DNA of 39,900 nt from Solirubrobacterales bacterium (GTDB lineage: Bacteria; Actinomycetota; Thermoleophilia; Solirubrobacterales; 70-9), in the NCBI GenBank assembly GCA_019456285.1, contig VRUE01000002.1:14028-53927 (forward strand), written 5' to 3'. Shown in pieces: positions 1-7,222 of this stretch (position 1 is the first letter of the stretch; every line of letters starts with the position of its first letter). Both the position numbers and the translations under genes were made by a program. The notes under the pieces are model-generated. The model did no database searches. It was given only the letters and a program-made list of their open reading frames with translations, and was not told the origin of the DNA.

Positions 1-9
1 GCCGGCGCG

Positions 10-43
10 ATGTAGCTGCTACGGTTTCCTTATGACGCTACAT
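10..43. promoter_or_regulatory. Inverted repeat over the start of the Phd-type antitoxin gene
   Basis: ATGTAGC at 10-16 is the exact reverse complement of GCTACAT at 37-43. A smaller nested repeat (GTAGC, one base, GCTAC) lies at 12-22. The right arm overlaps the first codons of the antitoxin (ATG at 32). Phd/YefM-type antitoxins usually repress their own operon through such palindromes, so this is a candidate autoregulatory operator. That role is inferred from position only. Confidence 0.4.
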
Positions 44-307
44 GCACGAGAGAGCGAGGTCGGGGTGCGCGAGCTTCACGACCGGCTGAGCGAGTACCTG
101 GAGCGGGTCGAGAATGGCGCCGAAGTGGTGGTCACCCGGCGCGGCAAGCGCATCGCCCGCCTCAGCGCGGCCAAGGCCGACGATTCGCTCGAGGGGCTTG
201 CTCGCCGCGGGTTGGTTCGTCCGCCCGAGACGCCGGTCTCCGTCAGGCGCCCCCGGGTCGCGGCCACCGGCTCTGTGTCCGACCTGGTAGCAGAGCAGCG
301 GCGCTGA
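32..307 (+). CDS. Phd/YefM-family antitoxin of a type II toxin-antitoxin pair
   Basis: A 91-residue protein. Its N-terminal half has the Phd/YefM fold signature: GVRELHDRLSEYLERVENGA followed by a stretch reading VVVTRRGKRIARLS, the beta-hairpin that forms the DNA-binding dimer in this family. The C-terminal half is proline- and arginine-rich and should be the disordered arm that wraps the toxin. The protein should neutralise the PIN toxin encoded immediately downstream and repress the operon. The ATG at 32 is preferred because it sits between the arms of an inverted repeat and gives the full family N-terminus. The stop codon overlaps the toxin start by two bases, which indicates translational coupling. 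Confidence 0.85.
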   Translation: MTLHARESEVGVRELHDRLSEYLERVENGAEVVVTRRGKRIARLSAAKADDSLEGLARRGLVRPPETPVSVRRPRVAATGSVSDLVAEQRR

Positions 308-720
308 TCCTCTACTTCGATACCTCGGCGCTTGTCAAGCTCGTCGTGATCGAGGACGGCTCCGAGATCGCCGCCGAGCTCTGGGACAGCGATCACACCG
401 CCGCTTCGAGCATTCTGTCCTATCCCGAGGGCCGGGCGGCCCTCGCCGCCGCCCACCGAGCCGGTCGACTCACGGCAGAGCAGCACACCGAGGCGATCGC
501 GGATTTCGAGGAGGTCCAACGCGAACTGGTCGTGCTCGGCGTGGATCGGGCCCTCGCGCACGACGCGGGGCAGCTTGCCGACGACCTGGGCTTGCGCGGC
601 TACGACGTCGTCCATCTCGCCCTTGCGCTTGCTCTGGCCGGCGACGACGCCGCACTCGTCACCTGGGACGGTGATCTCAGCCGGGCCGCCATGCAGGTCG
701 GCCTCGCCGTAGCTCCATAG
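304..720 (+). CDS. vapC: VapC-like PIN-domain ribonuclease toxin (CTG start)
   Basis: A protein of about 138 residues that begins with the PIN signature LILYFDTSALVKLVV, whose Asp6 is the first metal-binding residue. A conserved acidic residue follows in the SYPEGRAAL helix. The C-terminal block YDVVHLALALA and the later TWDGDL supply the remaining acidic positions. PIN toxins are Mg-dependent ribonucleases that cut tRNA or rRNA. An ATG/GTG start would begin at GTG 346 and lose the first strand and Asp6. The CTG at 304 overlaps the antitoxin TGA as CTGA, exactly parallel to the TTGA overlap in the second VapBC pair of this window, so I place the start there. Confidence 0.8.
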   Translation: MILYFDTSALVKLVVIEDGSEIAAELWDSDHTAASSILSYPEGRAALAAAHRAGRLTAEQHTEAIADFEEVQRELVVLGVDRALAHDAGQLADDLGLRGYDVVHLALALALAGDDAALVTWDGDLSRAAMQVGLAVAP

Positions 721-740
721 TGGAGGTTGCGGATCTCCCC

Positions 741-811
741 GATAATCCAAATCATCCTAATCTGGATTATCCGCAGCCTTAAGCTTAAGGGTATAACCTT
801 TAAGCATGAGG
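741..811. promoter_or_regulatory. AT-rich promoter region with three palindromes ahead of fic
   Basis: In an otherwise GC-rich window this stretch is strikingly AT-rich. It holds GATAATCCA (741-749) and its exact reverse complement TGGATTATC (763-771), then the perfect 14-base palindrome CCTTAAGCTTAAGG (777-790). The end of that palindrome also pairs with CCTTTAAG just downstream (797-804). TATAAC at about 792-797 resembles a -10 box. The arrangement looks like operators around a promoter for the Fic gene; the regulator is unknown. Confidence 0.5.
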
Positions 812-843
812 CGTTGGCTTGAACCTTGGACGGGGCCGTCTTG

Positions 844-2079
844 ATGGGGGCGGGGGGCGGCCGCGGTCGTTACGAGAGCCGTTCCTGGGCGCCTGACTTC
901 ACTCGGTCCGGGCGGCTCGGCGGAGCCGGGACCTACCGGACCTTCATCCCCGAGCCGATCGCCGACTTCGAGCCGGAGCTGAGCGCCTCGACGTCCGCGC
1001 TTTCGGAGCGTGCCGGGGCGGCGGTGCGGGATCTGAATGCCTCGGCCGTCGGCCTGCGGCCGCTGGAGGGCCTGGCTCGTCAGCTGCTGCGATCCGAGGC
1101 GCTCGCCTCTTCGGCGATCGAGGGGCTGCGGCTCTCCCATCGCAAGCTGGCTCGGGCCGAGGTCGAGGGGAAGGGGGGCAACTTCAAGGCGCTGGAGGTG
1201 CTGGCCAACACAGGCGCGATGGAGGAGGCGGTGCGGATCGGCAGCGCGGGGGGTGACCTCACCGTCGACGAGATCCTCGCGATCCATCGGGAGCTCGCAA
1301 TCGTCCCGCCGCTGGACAGGATCGCCGGCCGGCTCCGCGAGGAGCAGGGCTGGATCGGCGGCGACTCCCCGCCGGACGCCGAATACGTGGGACCGTCCCA
1401 CGAGCACGTGCCGGGGCTGGTCGCGGACCTCTGTCGCTTCATGAGTCGCGACGACCTCTCGCCGGTGGCCCAGGCGGCGATCGCCCACGCGCAGCTCGAG
1501 ACGATCCACCCGTTCGGCGACGGCAACGGGCGGGTGGGGCGCTGCCTGATCCACGTTCTCCTGCGGCGGCGGGGGACCGCCCCCAACTATGTCCCGCCGG
1601 TCTCCCTCGTGCTCGGCGCCGACAAGGACGCCTACATTGCCGGCCTGGAGAACTTCCGTGCCGACAAGGTCGATCGCTGGGTGGCGCAGTTCGCCCGGGC
1701 GGTCGAGGCCGCCGCCGCGCACGCGGCGGACTTCTCGGCCCGGGTCACCGACCTGCAGGCGGAGTGGACGAAGCGCGCCGAGCCGATGCGCGCCGACGCC
1801 GCCGCCCGCGCGATCATCGACGACCTGCCGTCCTTCCCCTTCATCACCGCGGCCATCGTCGAGCAGCTCACCGGCCGCTCCAGGGTGGCGGCGATCAACG
1901 GTCTCGAGCACCTGGCCCGGGCCGGCATCCTCAGCCGCCGACGCAACCAGCGCAGGGGGGACAGCTGGGAGGCAAAGCAGCTCTTCACCCTCCTCGACCG
2001 CTTCGAGTCCGCGGTCAGGTTGACCTGTTATCCGGGGATTTTGGGCGAGAAGCCTGACTTTTTGCGGGAGAAAGCCTGA
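844..2079 (+). CDS. Fic-domain adenylyltransferase with N-terminal inhibitory motif and C-terminal winged helix
   Basis: Fic proteins transfer AMP from ATP to hydroxyl side chains of target proteins. The active-site motif HPFGDGNGRVGR is complete at about residues 222-233 (catalytic His, metal-binding Asp, anion-binding Gly-Asn-Gly-Arg). The inhibitory helix motif (S/T)xxxE(G/N) is present as SSAIEG near residues 89-94, N-terminal to the Fic core, so this is a class II, self-inhibited enzyme. The C-terminus (about 320-400) reads as a winged helix-turn-helix (ITAAIVEQLTGRSRVAAING), the usual architecture of chromosomal single-gene Fic regulators. ATG 844 is preferred over the upstream TTG 826 because it has a more usual start codon and both retain the whole fold. 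The last 20 residues look poorly conserved. Confidence 0.88.
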   Translation: MGAGGGRGRYESRSWAPDFTRSGRLGGAGTYRTFIPEPIADFEPELSASTSALSERAGAAVRDLNASAVGLRPLEGLARQLLRSEALASSAIEGLRLSHRKLARAEVEGKGGNFKALEVLANTGAMEEAVRIGSAGGDLTVDEILAIHRELAIVPPLDRIAGRLREEQGWIGGDSPPDAEYVGPSHEHVPGLVADLCRFMSRDDLSPVAQAAIAHAQLETIHPFGDGNGRVGRCLIHVLLRRRGTAPNYVPPVSLVLGADKDAYIAGLENFRADKVDRWVAQFARAVEAAAAHAADFSARVTDLQAEWTKRAEPMRADAAARAIIDDLPSFPFITAAIVEQLTGRSRVAAINGLEHLARAGILSRRRNQRRGDSWEAKQLFTLLDRFESAVRLTCYPGILGEKPDFLREKA

Positions 2080-2089
2080 ATTCTGGGGA

Positions 2090-2119
2090 TTGAGGGAATC
2101 GAGTGACTGCCGATTAGAG
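2090..2119 (+). promoter_or_regulatory. Possible sigma-70-type promoter for the pilin transcript
   Basis: TTGAGG (2090-2095) and TTAGAG (2114-2119) are separated by 18 bases and would start transcription near 2126, just ahead of the riboswitch P1 helix at 2142. The match to consensus is partial, so the call is tentative. Confidence 0.3.
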
Positions 2120-2141
2120 GCCTGTGACGAATCTGCCAGTG

Positions 2142-2229
2142 CTTCGGTGCAAGAGGCAAACCCGCCGCGAGGCGGGGGCGCAAAGCCCTCGGGGCTTCCT
2201 GCTGGGAGTCGGCCGGGCTACCACCGGGG
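2142..2229 (+). ncRNA. GEMM-I (cyclic-di-GMP-I) riboswitch upstream of the type IV pilin
   Basis: The conserved GEMM-I landmarks appear in order. An AGGCAAACC-like segment is at 2154-2162. A P2 hairpin CCCGCC-GCGA-GGCGGG (2161-2176) has a GNRA tetraloop. The GCGCAAAGCC junction is at 2178-2187. A P3 arm has CUUCC paired with GGGAG around a UGCU loop, and the segment ends in GGGCUACC (2215-2222). CUUCGGUG (2142-2149) pairs with CACCGGGG (2222-2229), allowing G-U pairs, and closes P1. By hand alignment to the Vibrio Vc2 aptamer the base at ligand-contacting position 20 is G (2155), which predicts cyclic-di-GMP rather than 3'3'-cGAMP recognition. The aptamer should control the pilin gene 69 bases downstream. 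Confidence 0.85.
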
Positions 2230-2283
2230 TCGACAGACACCACGTGGCTTCACGCGACGGGGCTCTGGCGCAAACGATGGGTC

Positions 2284-2300
2284 CATAGGAGGTACCTATG
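2284..2300 (+). promoter_or_regulatory. Hairpin enclosing the ribosome binding site and start codon of the pilin gene
   Basis: CATAGG (2284-2289) is the exact reverse complement of CCTATG (2295-2300), and the loop is AGGTA. The strong Shine-Dalgarno AGGAGG (2287-2292) lies half in the stem and half in the loop, and the ATG at 2298 is paired in the 3' arm. It lies between the riboswitch and the coding region with no obvious terminator between them, so it is a candidate translational expression platform. That role is inferred. Confidence 0.45.
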
Positions 2301-2765
2301 TTTCTCCAGAAACTCCGGGCCAAGATTGGCGCCCGGCTCAACGGCGACCGGGAGGCCGGCTTCACGCTGATCGAGCTTCTCGTCGTGATGCTCATCCTCG
2401 GCATCCTCGCCGCGATCGCGATTCCCGCCTTCTTCAACCAGCGGGACAAGGGCACCGACGCCCAGGCCAAGGCCGCAGCGCGGACCGCCCAGACGGCGAT
2501 CGAGACGTTCGCGACCGATAACTCGGGAAGCTACGTAACCGCGACGGCTCCCGCACTGAAAACGATCGAGGAGACGCTGGTGACCGAAGCGGGCGCCGCC
2601 AACGTGATTACGGTTCCGGCACCGGGTGTATCGACGTACACCGTCACCTCCACGGCGGGAACCGGCACCGCATTCAGCATCGCGCGCGTAACCGGCGGGG
2701 TGGTCACTTTCAGCTGCACCCCCGCAGGAGGCGGGTGTCCCACCGGACTTGACTGGAGCCAGTAG
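2298..2765 (+). CDS. pilA: Major type IV pilin (prepilin with class III signal)
   Basis: A 155-residue prepilin. After a short basic leader ending in EAG, the cleavage site is G^FTLIELLVVMLILGILAAI, with Glu at +5 of the mature protein and the long hydrophobic alpha-1 helix that packs in the pilus core and membrane. The mature protein of about 135 residues has a Thr/Ala-rich globular domain and a C-terminal Cys pair (FSCTPAGGGCPTG) that could close a D-region disulfide loop. The leader should be cut and N-methylated by the peptidase encoded at 6384. It is first in the locus, has its own riboswitch and is followed by a strong terminator. This is typical for a highly expressed major pilin transcribed apart from the minor pilins. 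Confidence 0.92.
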   Translation: MFLQKLRAKIGARLNGDREAGFTLIELLVVMLILGILAAIAIPAFFNQRDKGTDAQAKAAARTAQTAIETFATDNSGSYVTATAPALKTIEETLVTEAGAANVITVPAPGVSTYTVTSTAGTGTAFSIARVTGGVVTFSCTPAGGGCPTGLDWSQ

Positions 2766-2813
2766 TTTCTCCTGGCAAGTCGCAAGCCGGCCGGCACCAT
2801 GGCCGGCGACCTT

Positions 2814-2854
2814 CGGTAAGGGCGGGCCTTCGGGCCCGCCCTTACCGATTTTTT
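2814..2854 (+). terminator. Strong Rho-independent terminator after pilA
   Basis: A perfect 15-bp stem (2814-2828 with 2833-2847) is capped by a TTCG tetraloop closed by C-G and followed by six T residues (2849-2854). It should end most of the pilin transcript and insulate it from the minor-pilin genes. Confidence 0.95.
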
Positions 2855-2959
2855 GGGCCGAAAGATCGCCGATGCGTCCAGCGCGTCGAAGCACGGACTC
2901 GATCTTGCCGCCCCCCGCGCTCAAGCCGGCCGCTCCCCACGCCGATCTAGGAAGGACGT

Positions 2960-4399
2960 ATGACCGTGCGCGATCGACTTCCCGGTCACAGATCTCTCAA
3001 CGCGACGACGGCCCCTATCCGGCGGGTTGCGGGCGTCGCCGCCCGCCGCCTCGCCTCCGAGGCGGGCTTCGCCGTGCCGACCGTGATGCTGATGATCGTC
3101 GCGGCGCTGGGGATGGCCGGGGTCGCGGTGGCGGTCTCGGTCCAGGGGCAGGGCGGCACGGTCCGCGACCAGGAGACCAAGTCGGCGCTGGCGGTCGCCG
3201 AGTCGGGCGTCGGCCAGGCGCTGCTCCATTTCAACCGCTACGGGCTCGTTTCGGAAACGAATCCCTGCGAACCCGTCTCGGCCACCCCCCCGGACGCCGA
3301 AAGCTGGTGCGCGGAGGTCCCCGGCACGACCGTCAACGGCGGCACGGTCAGCTACCGCGTAAGGCCGACCAGCTCCGAACTGCCCAACGGGGAACTCGCA
3401 TTCACCGCGCTGGAGGTCGTCTCGGTCGGCACTCTCTTCGGGACGACGCGCCGGCTCGAGGTCTCGGCGAGCTCCTCTGCCGGCCAGGACATCTTCTTCG
3501 AAGCGACCGTCCAGTCCAAAGACAGCATCGACCTCGACTCGAACTCGGAGATCCACGCCGGCACCGCCACCAACGGAGACATCAACCTCGCCAGCGAAGC
3601 CAAACAGTGCGGCACCGCGACCGTCGGCATCGGCAAAGAACTGACCGGCAGCGGCTACTACGCGGACATCGAATGCGGCACGTCGGGGGGCACGCCGCTC
3701 GAAGACGAAATCAGCCTGCCCCCTGTTAACCAGGACGACGCGCCGACCAACAACAACAACGACCGCCTCTTCACCCAGGACCGAATCAGCGGCAACAAAA
3801 ACACCGCCTGCTTCGACGGCTTCAACGGCGCCGGAAAAGAAGACGCCTCCTGCGGCCCGCGGGAGCTGGTGATCGGCAGCAACAGCTCGGTGACGCTGGG
3901 CGGCAGCGTCTACAGCTTCTGCAAGCTGACGCTGGACAGCAACAGCGCGCTCTACATCGCGCCAAATGCGGAAGTGACGATCTACTTCGACTCACCGGAG
4001 GCGTGCGGCTACGAAGACGGAGTGATACAGCTCGCACTGCGCTCCAACTCGCGCATCACCTCCGCGCCGGGGAAAGCGGGCAGCGTGGCGATGCTGTTTG
4101 TCGGCTCGCCGGACACGAGCACGAAGATCCTTCTGAACAGCGAAACGGCCGTCGACGGGCCGTGCGAGCAGAACTTCGTCATCTACGCCCCCTATACCGA
4201 CATCGACCTTGACAGCAACACCAAGTTCTGCGGCGCGCTGGCCGGGAAGACGGTCCATCTCGCCTCCTTTGCCCAGGTCTGGACCAGCAGCGGGATCGGC
4301 GATTTCGTGCTCCCCCTGACGGCGCCGCACTACGTCGCCGACCGCTTCGTCGACTGCACCGCCGCCGCCGCGACCGGCGCCCCCGACGAAGGCTGCTGA
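2960..4399 (+). CDS. PilX-like minor pilin with a large repetitive extracellular domain
   Basis: A 479-residue protein. Residues of roughly 1-35 are basic; the stretch EAGFAVPTVMLMIVAALGMA resembles a prepilin cleavage site and hydrophobic helix, but Glu+5 is replaced (FAVPT), as in PilX-type minor pilins that start pilus assembly. The next segment (SALAVAESGVGQALLHFNRYG) is the classic PilX/PulK helix. From about residue 180 the protein has recurring LDSNSEI / DSNSALYI / LDSNTKFCG units that suggest a right-handed beta-helix of polymer-forming type, with scattered Cys residues that could pair outside the cell. A GGAAGG Shine-Dalgarno precedes ATG 2960. It is first of a tightly packed minor-pilin operon, with its stop two bases before the next ATG. 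Function as a pilus priming or tip component is inferred. Confidence 0.75.
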   Translation: MTVRDRLPGHRSLNATTAPIRRVAGVAARRLASEAGFAVPTVMLMIVAALGMAGVAVAVSVQGQGGTVRDQETKSALAVAESGVGQALLHFNRYGLVSETNPCEPVSATPPDAESWCAEVPGTTVNGGTVSYRVRPTSSELPNGELAFTALEVVSVGTLFGTTRRLEVSASSSAGQDIFFEATVQSKDSIDLDSNSEIHAGTATNGDINLASEAKQCGTATVGIGKELTGSGYYADIECGTSGGTPLEDEISLPPVNQDDAPTNNNNDRLFTQDRISGNKNTACFDGFNGAGKEDASCGPRELVIGSNSSVTLGGSVYSFCKLTLDSNSALYIAPNAEVTIYFDSPEACGYEDGVIQLALRSNSRITSAPGKAGSVAMLFVGSPDTSTKILLNSETAVDGPCEQNFVIYAPYTDIDLDSNTKFCGALAGKTVHLASFAQVWTSSGIGDFVLPLTAPHYVADRFVDCTAAAATGAPDEGC

Positions 4400-4401
4400 C
4401 G

Positions 4402-4968
4402 ATGGCAAGGGTCGGCGACACTGCCGGGGCGCTGCGCCGGTCGGAGCGTGGCCTCACCCTGATCGAGCTGCTCGTCGCCGCGTTGATCGGGATGGCCGTG
4501 CTCGGCGGCGCGGTGACGGTCTTCGTCGGCGCCGTGCGCAGCGAGCCCCGTGTCTCCTCCAAGGTGACGGCGGTCCAGCAGGGCAGGGTCGCGGTCGAGC
4601 GGATCACCCGCGAGGTGCGCCAGGGGCTGGACGTGCCCACGGCGACGGCCGCCCAGCTCTCGCTCGTCACCTACGTCAAGCAGGCCACCTGCGGCGGTGC
4701 GGCGGCCGGCGAATCGAAGGCCTGCCTCGTCACCTACACCTGCACGGCGGGCGAATGCACGCGTACGGCCGCCGAACCCGACGGCAGCTCGCCGGGCGCC
4801 GCCGTGCAGGTCGTCAGCGGCCTCGCCTCGACGAACGTGTTCAGCTACGTGCCGAGCGAACCGGAATCCGATCCCACCTATGTCGGCGTCGAGCTCGCCC
4901 TGACGACGCGGGAAGGCGGGCCGGTCGTGATCGCGGACGGCGCCACCCTGCGCAACGGCGGATCGTGA
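4402..4968 (+). CDS. PilW-like minor prepilin
   Basis: A 188-residue prepilin. The leader ends RSERG and the mature N-terminus is LTLIELLVAALIGMAVLGGA with Glu at +5, a full class III signal. A helix rich in QQGRVAVERITREVRQGL follows, typical of PilW/GspJ-type minor pilins. The rest is a small globular domain with two Cys pairs (CGGAAAGESKACL, CTAGEC). Minor pilins of this type form the tip complex that primes assembly of the major pilin. It starts two bases after the PilX-like gene and overlaps the next gene as GTGA, so the three are translationally coupled. Confidence 0.82.
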   Translation: MARVGDTAGALRRSERGLTLIELLVAALIGMAVLGGAVTVFVGAVRSEPRVSSKVTAVQQGRVAVERITREVRQGLDVPTATAAQLSLVTYVKQATCGGAAAGESKACLVTYTCTAGECTRTAAEPDGSSPGAAVQVVSGLASTNVFSYVPSEPESDPTYVGVELALTTREGGPVVIADGATLRNGGS

Positions 4969-6350
4969 TCGGACGGGCGCGCGACAGGGTGGGAGCGAGT
5001 CTGGCCGGAGGAGAGGACGGCCTGACGGTGGTCGAGGTAATCGTCGCCGGGCTGATCCTGACGATCGGCAGCCTCGGCGTGCTCGGCATGGTCGACGCCG
5101 CCACCCGCAACACCTTCCGCATCGAGCAGGGCCAGCTGCTCAACAACGTCTTGCAGCGGGAGATGGAGGAGATCAGGGGACTCCCCTACAAGCAGATCGC
5201 GTTGAGCGAGCTGCCGGTGGAGGAAAGCGGCGAGAACAACCCCAACTCGCGCGTCTCCGGCACCGCTTTCAACACCAACCGCAACGGGACCGGGCTGAAG
5301 CCGCTGGTCCCGGGCGGCTCCGTCGCCCCGGGCGCCGAGGCCTTCCAGGTGGAGGACGTCAAGGGCTCGATCTACCGCTACGTGGTCTGGGACAACTGCC
5401 CCGGCTCGGTGTGCGCCGACGGCGAGTTCCTGAAGCGCGTGATCGTCGTCGCCAAGCTCGACCCGACCGCCCCCGGCGGCGCAGATCGCCGCTACCAGGA
5501 AATCCAGGGCCAGATCGTCGACCCGGAAGCGAAGCCGTCCGAAAGTCCCGGCCCGGCGCCGGGCGGGGGCACGGTGACCCCGTGGCTCCTCTACCCGACC
5601 GACACGAACTGCAAAAAAACGAAACCGAAAACGCCGCTGGAAAGGGAGGAAGACGGGGACCACCTGGCGCACAACACGCGCGGGGTCTGCGCCACGGGCC
5701 TGAAGACCGGCAACGTGCCGGGCGCCCCGGACCTGCTGTGGCACGGTGCGCCGGAACTGTCCGAGGAGACGCCCATCTACGACTACGCGACCGACGTCGA
5801 GCCGGAAGCCAGCCCGGATACCGACAAGGGGTTGCAGCTGTTGGTGGGCGGCGACTGCGGCGAAATGCCCGCCACGACGATCGCGACGAGCCCGGACAGC
5901 GACCCGAGCATGTTCCAGCAGCTGCACAAGTGGGTCACGCCGCCGATCCCCGGCGAAACGACCGACCTGGCGCTGACCGGCGAGGGTACGCTCTACCTCT
6001 GGACGCAGTCGATCGAGGGCGGCGTCTACGAAGCGGCGATATGCGTCTGGCTCTTCGTGCGGGAATCCGGCACGGACACCGCCTTGGTCCAGCCGCTCGA
6101 AAGCCTGCCGTACACCATTTACAGCGAATCGACCTGGCCCAGCTCCGGCTGGACGGAGATCGCCCTCTCGCTCGACCTCGAGGACGCCGAAGGCGGCGGC
6201 GAAATCGCCCTGCCGCCGGGCTCGCGAGTCGGGCTGGCGCTCAGCGTCGACGATGGCTCGGGCAGCGGCATCCAGACCCTCTACGACGAGCCCAGCTTCG
6301 ACAACCGCCTGCAGCTGGAGACGACGGGCACGCTGCCCATCTGGCCCTGA
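4965..6350 (+). CDS. PilV-like minor prepilin with a C-terminal beta-sandwich-like domain
   Basis: GTG 4965 overlaps the preceding stop (GTGA) and gives a 461-residue protein. Residues 1-19 form the leader, and cleavage at EDG^LTVVEVIVAGLILTIGSLG leaves Glu at +5, so this is a prepilin (PilV/GspI type). A longer upstream reading frame exists but would run through the neighbour's coding region. After residue about 190 a Pro/Gly linker leads to an extra region of about 250 residues. It contains alternating strands such as GTLYLWTQS, AICVWLFVRE and GSRVGLALSVDD, which look like a jelly-roll or adhesin fold. A run of seven A residues (5613-5619) sits at the junction between linker and extra domain. 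Tip-adhesin function is an inference from size and position. Confidence 0.78.
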   Translation: MIGRARDRVGASLAGGEDGLTVVEVIVAGLILTIGSLGVLGMVDAATRNTFRIEQGQLLNNVLQREMEEIRGLPYKQIALSELPVEESGENNPNSRVSGTAFNTNRNGTGLKPLVPGGSVAPGAEAFQVEDVKGSIYRYVVWDNCPGSVCADGEFLKRVIVVAKLDPTAPGGADRRYQEIQGQIVDPEAKPSESPGPAPGGGTVTPWLLYPTDTNCKKTKPKTPLEREEDGDHLAHNTRGVCATGLKTGNVPGAPDLLWHGAPELSEETPIYDYATDVEPEASPDTDKGLQLLVGGDCGEMPATTIATSPDSDPSMFQQLHKWVTPPIPGETTDLALTGEGTLYLWTQSIEGGVYEAAICVWLFVRESGTDTALVQPLESLPYTIYSESTWPSSGWTEIALSLDLEDAEGGGEIALPPGSRVGLALSVDDGSGSGIQTLYDEPSFDNRLQLETTGTLPIWP

Positions 6351-6383
6351 GCGCCCGCCGCGGCCCGTAACCTGCGACAGGCG

Positions 6384-7133
6384 ATGGCGGCGATCCTCCT
6401 CTTCCCGGCCGGGCTGGTCGTCGGCAGCTTCCTGACCGTTGTCGCGCACCGGGTGCCGCGCCGCGAGTCGATCGTGGGGGGGCGCTCGCGCTGCCCCGCC
6501 TGCGGCGCCCAGATCGCCGCCTACGACAACGTGCCGGTGCTCTCCTGGTTGTTGTTGCGGGGCTGCGCCCGCTGTTGCGGGGAGCGGATCCCGACGCGTT
6601 ACCCGCTGACCGAGCTGGCGCTCGGCCTGCTCTTCGCGGCGACGGCGCTGGTCCTCGCGGGAAACCCGGCGGAACTGGCCCTTGGCCTCGTCTTCGTCTC
6701 CACCCTGGTCGCGGTGACGCTGACCGACCTGGAGCGGCGGATCATCCCCAACAGGATCCTGATCGTCGCCGCGGCGATCGGCGTCGCGATCGCCGCCGCC
6801 ACCGACCCCGGCAGCCTGCCGGAACGGGCGATCGCCGCCGCCGCGGCGGGCGGGCTGCTGCTCGCCGCGGCGCTCGCCTACCCGCGCGGGATGGGGCTCG
6901 GCGACGTGAAGCTGGCGGCGACGATGGGCCTCTTCCTGGGGCGCAGCGTCGCCCCCGCGATCCTGGTCGCGCTGCTCGCCGGCTCGCTGGTCGGGCTGGC
7001 GATGATCGCCCGCCACGGGGCGGCGGCGCGCAAGCGGGCGATCCCCTTCGGCCCCTTCCTCGCCCTCGGCGGGGTGGTCGGCCTGCTCGCCGGGAACGAG
7101 CTGGTCGACTGGTACCTGGACACGTTCTCCTAA
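6384..7133 (+). CDS. pilD: Prepilin peptidase / N-methyltransferase
   Basis: A polytopic membrane aspartyl protease of 249 residues that removes prepilin leaders and methylates the new N-terminal residue. The N-terminal A24_N domain has GSFLTVVAHRVPRRESIV and a zinc-type Cys cluster (CPACG near residue 38, CARCC near 63). The two catalytic Asp residues are Asp115 in LTDLERRIIPN and Asp174 in GMGLGDVKLA, the canonical second motif GxGD. About seven hydrophobic segments are visible, and the length is normal for the family. It lies 33 bases after the last minor pilin in the same operon, so its substrates are likely the four prepilins upstream. Confidence 0.95.
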   Translation: MAAILLFPAGLVVGSFLTVVAHRVPRRESIVGGRSRCPACGAQIAAYDNVPVLSWLLLRGCARCCGERIPTRYPLTELALGLLFAATALVLAGNPAELALGLVFVSTLVAVTLTDLERRIIPNRILIVAAAIGVAIAAATDPGSLPERAIAAAAAGGLLLAAALAYPRGMGLGDVKLAATMGLFLGRSVAPAILVALLAGSLVGLAMIARHGAAARKRAIPFGPFLALGGVVGLLAGNELVDWYLDTFS

Positions 7134-7222
7134 AATTGGGTAGTTGCAGCGCGAAAGGTCTGCGGCCTTTCTGTCGATCCAAGGAGGGCGGGCGCGCCCG
7201 ACGCGCCGGCAAGCCAGCTTCC

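Noticed and set aside
4878-7016. A 712-codon minus-strand frame across the minor pilin and peptidase genes
   Set aside because: It covers genes with clear motifs on the plus strand, and its translation is an Arg/Asp/Gly-rich shadow without a recognisable domain.
7152-7171. GAAAGG...CCTTTC hairpin before pilM considered as a terminator
   Set aside because: The stem is only six pairs with no T-run, and pilM must be expressed from this side.
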